Shown here: one piece after another, positions 60,741 to 64,000 of the stretch
Position numbering within the stretch: position 1 is the stretch's first letter
How the letters are laid out: every line of letters starts with the position of its first letter
Origin: Amaranthus tricolor
Taxonomy: Eukaryota > Streptophyta > Magnoliopsida > Caryophyllales > Amaranthaceae
NCBI RefSeq assembly: GCF_026212465.1
Contig: NC_080058.1
Location: 21,699,161-21,763,160, forward strand
Reading direction: 5' to 3'
DNA length: 64,000 nucleotides
The notes under the pieces: model-generated
Seen by the model: the letters and a program-made list of their open reading frames with translations, nothing else
Databases searched by the model: none
What the model was told of the DNA's origin: nothing
Made by a program: the position numbers and the translations under genes

Positions 60741-63700
60741 TACGTGCTAAGTTGCGTTTTTGAGGTTTTTTAAGCGTTTTTTTCAGTGTTAGCGTACTTT
60801 CTCGCAAAAAGTGGTTGAAACTTTGTTTATTTGCCACGAAACTTGGCACAAAACACTATTTGGTATAAATTATTGTTTTGAAATAGTTAGAATTAAAAAG
60901 TATAGTCATAGGCTATAAATTAGGTGCTAAGTTGCGTTTTTTAGATTTTTTTTCGGTGTTTTAGGCATTTTCTCGCAAAAAGTTGTTGAAACTTGGTTTG
61001 TTTGCAAGGAAACATGGAACATAACACTATTTGGTATATGTTAATGTGTTGAAATGGTTAGAATTTTAAACAATAGTCATATGCTTGAAATTACGTGCTA
61101 AGTTGCGTTTTTTAGGTTTTTTTAAACGTTTTGGGCACTTGCTCGACAAAAGCGGTTGAAACTTTCTTTGTTTGCAACGAAACTTGGCACACAATACTAA
61201 TTGGTATACGTTATTGTGTTGAAATCGTTAGAATCAAAATCAACTTTCAAATGCTTGAAATTACGTGCTAAGTTGCGTTTTAGAGGTTTTTTTAAGCATT
61301 TTCGACACATTCTTGCAAAAAGTAGTTGAAACTTGGTTTGTTTGCAACGAATCTTGGAACACTACACTATTTGCTATATTGTATTGGGTTTAAATGGTTA
61401 GAATAAAAAACAATAGTCATTTGCTTGAAATTACGTGCTAAGTTATGTTTTGAAAATTTTTTTAAAACGTTTTTGGCACTTTCTAGCATAAAGTGGTTCA
61501 AACATGGTTTGTTTGCCATGAACCTTGGCACACAACAGTATTTTGTATAAATTATTGTTTTGAAATAGAAGGAATTAAAAACAATAGTCATAGGCTTGAA
61601 ATTACATGCTAAGTTGCGTTTTTGAGGTTTTTTTAAAGCGTTTTCGGCACATTCTTGCAAAAAGTAGTTGAAACTTGATTTGTTTGCAACGAAACTTGTC
61701 ACACTACACTATTTGCTATATTGTATTGAGTTGAAATGGTTAGAATAAAAAACAATAGTCATATACTTGAAATTACGTGCTAAGTTGTGTTTTTGAAATC
61801 TTTTTTAAACGTTTTTGGCAGTTTCTAGCATAAAGTGGTTCAAAACATGGTTCGTTTGCCTCGAAACTTTGCACACAAAATTATTAAGTATAAATTATTG
61901 TTTTGAAATAGTTAGAATTAACAACAATAGTAATAGGCTTGAAATTAGATTCTAAATTGCGTTTTTTAGATTATTTACTGCATTTTGGGCACTTTCTCGC
62001 AAAAATTGGTTGAAACTTGGTTTGTTTGCCAGGCAACGTGGAATACAACACTATTTTGTATATGTTATTGTGTTGAAATGGTTAGAATTGTAAAAAATAG
62101 TCATATGCTTGAAATTCCGTGCTAAGTTGCGTTTTTGAGGTTTTTTTAAGCGTTTTGGGCACTTTCTCGCAAAACGTGGTTAAAACTTGGTTTTTTTTGC
62201 CACGAAACGTGGCACACAACACTATTTTGTATATGTTGTTGTGGTGAAATGGTTAGAATCGAAAACAATAGTCATAGGATTGAAATTAAGTGCTAATTTG
62301 TGTTTTTGAGGTTTTTCAAGCGTTTTTGGCGCTTTCTCGCATAAAGTGATTCAAACTTGGTTTTTTTGCCACGAAACATCGCACACAACGCTATTTGGTA
62401 TATTTTATTGTGTAGAAACGATTAGAATCAAATACAATAGTTATATGCTTAAAATTATTGGTATATCTTATTTTGTTGAAATGGGTATAATCGAAAACAA
62501 TAGTCATATGCTAGAAATTGCGTGCTAAGTTCCGTTTTTGAGTTTTTTTAAGTGTTTTAGGCACCTTCTCGCATAAAGTGGTTCAAATTTGGTTTGTTTG
62601 CCACGAAACCTGGCACACAACACTATTTAGTATATGATATTGTGTTAGAACGATTAGAATCAACAAAAATAGTCATATGCTTGAAATTACGTGCTAGTTG
62701 CGTTTTTGAGGTTTTTAAGCGTTTTTGGCACTTTCTCCCAAAAAGTGGTTGAAAATTGGTTTGTTTCCCACGTACCTGGGCACACAACACTATTTAGTAT
62801 ATGTTATTGTGTTGAAATGGTTAGAATTGTAAACAATAGTCATATGCTTGAAATTCCGTGCTAAGTTGCGTTTTTGAGGTTTTTTTAAGCGTTTTGGGCA
62901 CTTTCTCGCAAAACGTGTTTAAAACTTGGTTTTTTTTGCCAAGAAACGTGGCACACAACACTATTTTGTATATGTTATTTTGGTGAAATGGTTAGAATCG
63001 AAAACAATAGTCATAGGATTGAAATTAAGTGCTAATTTGTATTTTAGAGGTTTTTCAAGCGTTTTTGGCGCTTTCTCGCATAAAGTGATTCAAACTTGGT
63101 TTTTTTGCCACGAAACATCGCACACAACGCTATTTGGTATATTTTATTGTGTAGAAACGATTAGAATCAAATACAATAGTTATATGCTTAAAATTACGTG
63201 CTGAGTTGCGTTTTTGAAGTTTTTAAAGCGTTTTTCGAACTTTCTCGCATAAAGCGGTTGAAACTTTGTTTATTTGCCACGAAACTTGGCACACAACACT
63301 ATTTGGTATATGTTATTGTGTTGAAAATGTTAGAATCGAAAATAATAGTCGTATGATTGAAATTATACGCTAAGTTGCGTTTCTTAGGTTTTTTAAATCA
63401 TTTTTGGCACTTTCTCACAAAAAGTGGTTGAAACTTTGTTTGTTTGCCACAAAACTTGGCACAAAACAATAATTGGTATATGTTATTGTGTTCAAATGGT
63501 TAGAATCGAAAACAATAGTCATATGCTAGAAATTACGTGCTAAGTTGCGTTTTTGAGGTTATTTGAAGTCTTTTTGACACTTTCTTGCAAAAAGTGGTCG
63601 TTTGTTTGCTACGAATCTTGGGACAGCATACTATTTGGTATATCTTACTGTGTTGAAATGGTTAGAATTGAAAACAATAGTCATATGATCAAATTTACAT

Positions 63701-64000
63701 GGTAATTTGTTTTTTTGAGGTTTTTTAAGCGTTTTTGGTACTTTTTTGCAAAAAGTGGTTGAAAGTTGGTTTGTGCGCAACGAAACTTGGCACACAACAC
63801 TATTTGGTATATCTTATTGTGTTGAAATGGGTATAATCGAAAAAAATAGTCATATGCTAGAAATTGCGTGCTAAGTTCCGTTTTTGAGTTTTTTTAAGCG
63901 TTTGAGGCACCTTCTCGCATAAAGTGGTTCAAATTTGGTTTGTTTGCCACGAAACCTGGCACACAACACTATTTGGTATACGATATTGTGTTAAAACGAT

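Larger units (their letters stand above)
42600..64000 (+). repeat. Satellite subfamily B array, right block with higher-order repeats
   Basis: About 127 monomers of about 168 bp, continuing to the window end. A marker monomer with ctttctatcaaaaagtgg occurs at 42829, 45199, 47066, 49436, 51306, 55027 and 56902. The spacings 2370, 1867, 2370 and 1870 give a repeated unit of about 4.24 kb (about 14 plus 11 monomers). Beyond this, 49.4-55.0 kb and 55.0-60.7 kb form a second tandem unit of about 5.6-5.76 kb. No gene is present. Confidence 0.95.

Noticed and set aside
6254..64000. Regular repeats as a CRISPR array or a CENP-B box array
   Set aside because: Units are contiguous head-to-tail without spacers, so this is not CRISPR. 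I found no TTCG....A..CGGG-type box in the monomers.

Overview
The window is repetitive plant nuclear DNA, very AT-rich, with no ordinary host gene that I can support. About 37 kb is one tandem satellite with a monomer of roughly 168 bp. The rest is transposable elements inserted into it. The organism is a flowering plant, probably a eudicot: CACTA, Ty3/gypsy chromovirus and Ty1/copia Sirevirus elements are all plant-type. I cannot name the species. The satellite could be centromeric, pericentromeric or another heterochromatic block; nothing here shows CENH3 occupancy.

Layout. 1-90: unassigned edge. 91-790 and 4629-5504: satellite subfamily A (about 169 bp). 799-1161 plus 4249-4628: one LTR-like sequence split by a complete CACTA DNA transposon (CACTA-1, 1162-4245, 15-bp inverted ends, 3-bp target duplication). 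5505-6253: the 3' end of a second, oppositely oriented CACTA copy (CACTA-2). 6254-15877: satellite subfamily B. 15878-29232: complete Ty3/gypsy element on the minus strand with 4.13-kb LTRs, tRNA-iMet primer site, gag-pol with chromodomain and three in-frame stops. 29233-33772: satellite B. 33773-42599: 5'-truncated Ty1/copia Sirevirus (SIRE/Maximus-like) on the plus strand with gag, damaged pol, an extra ORF3, two polypurine tracts and the 3' LTR. 42600-64000: satellite B in higher-order repeats (about 4.24 kb, then about 5.6-5.76 kb).

Most interesting: both CACTA copies carry the satellite directly upstream of the same exon of a Ulp1-like (C48) cysteine protease gene, in what looks like an intron. 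The satellite on the CACTA side is subfamily A, and beyond the CACTA end it is subfamily B. This suggests that the satellite was seeded from, or is moved by, a CACTA family. Other points: a 121-bp target duplication at the truncated copia; a strong excess of the word GGAACAG/CTGTTCC through the copia; two unrelated retroelements inserted at nearly the same phase of the monomer (at CATATG); and a patch of single-base indels at 57.8-59.3 kb that looks like assembly error.
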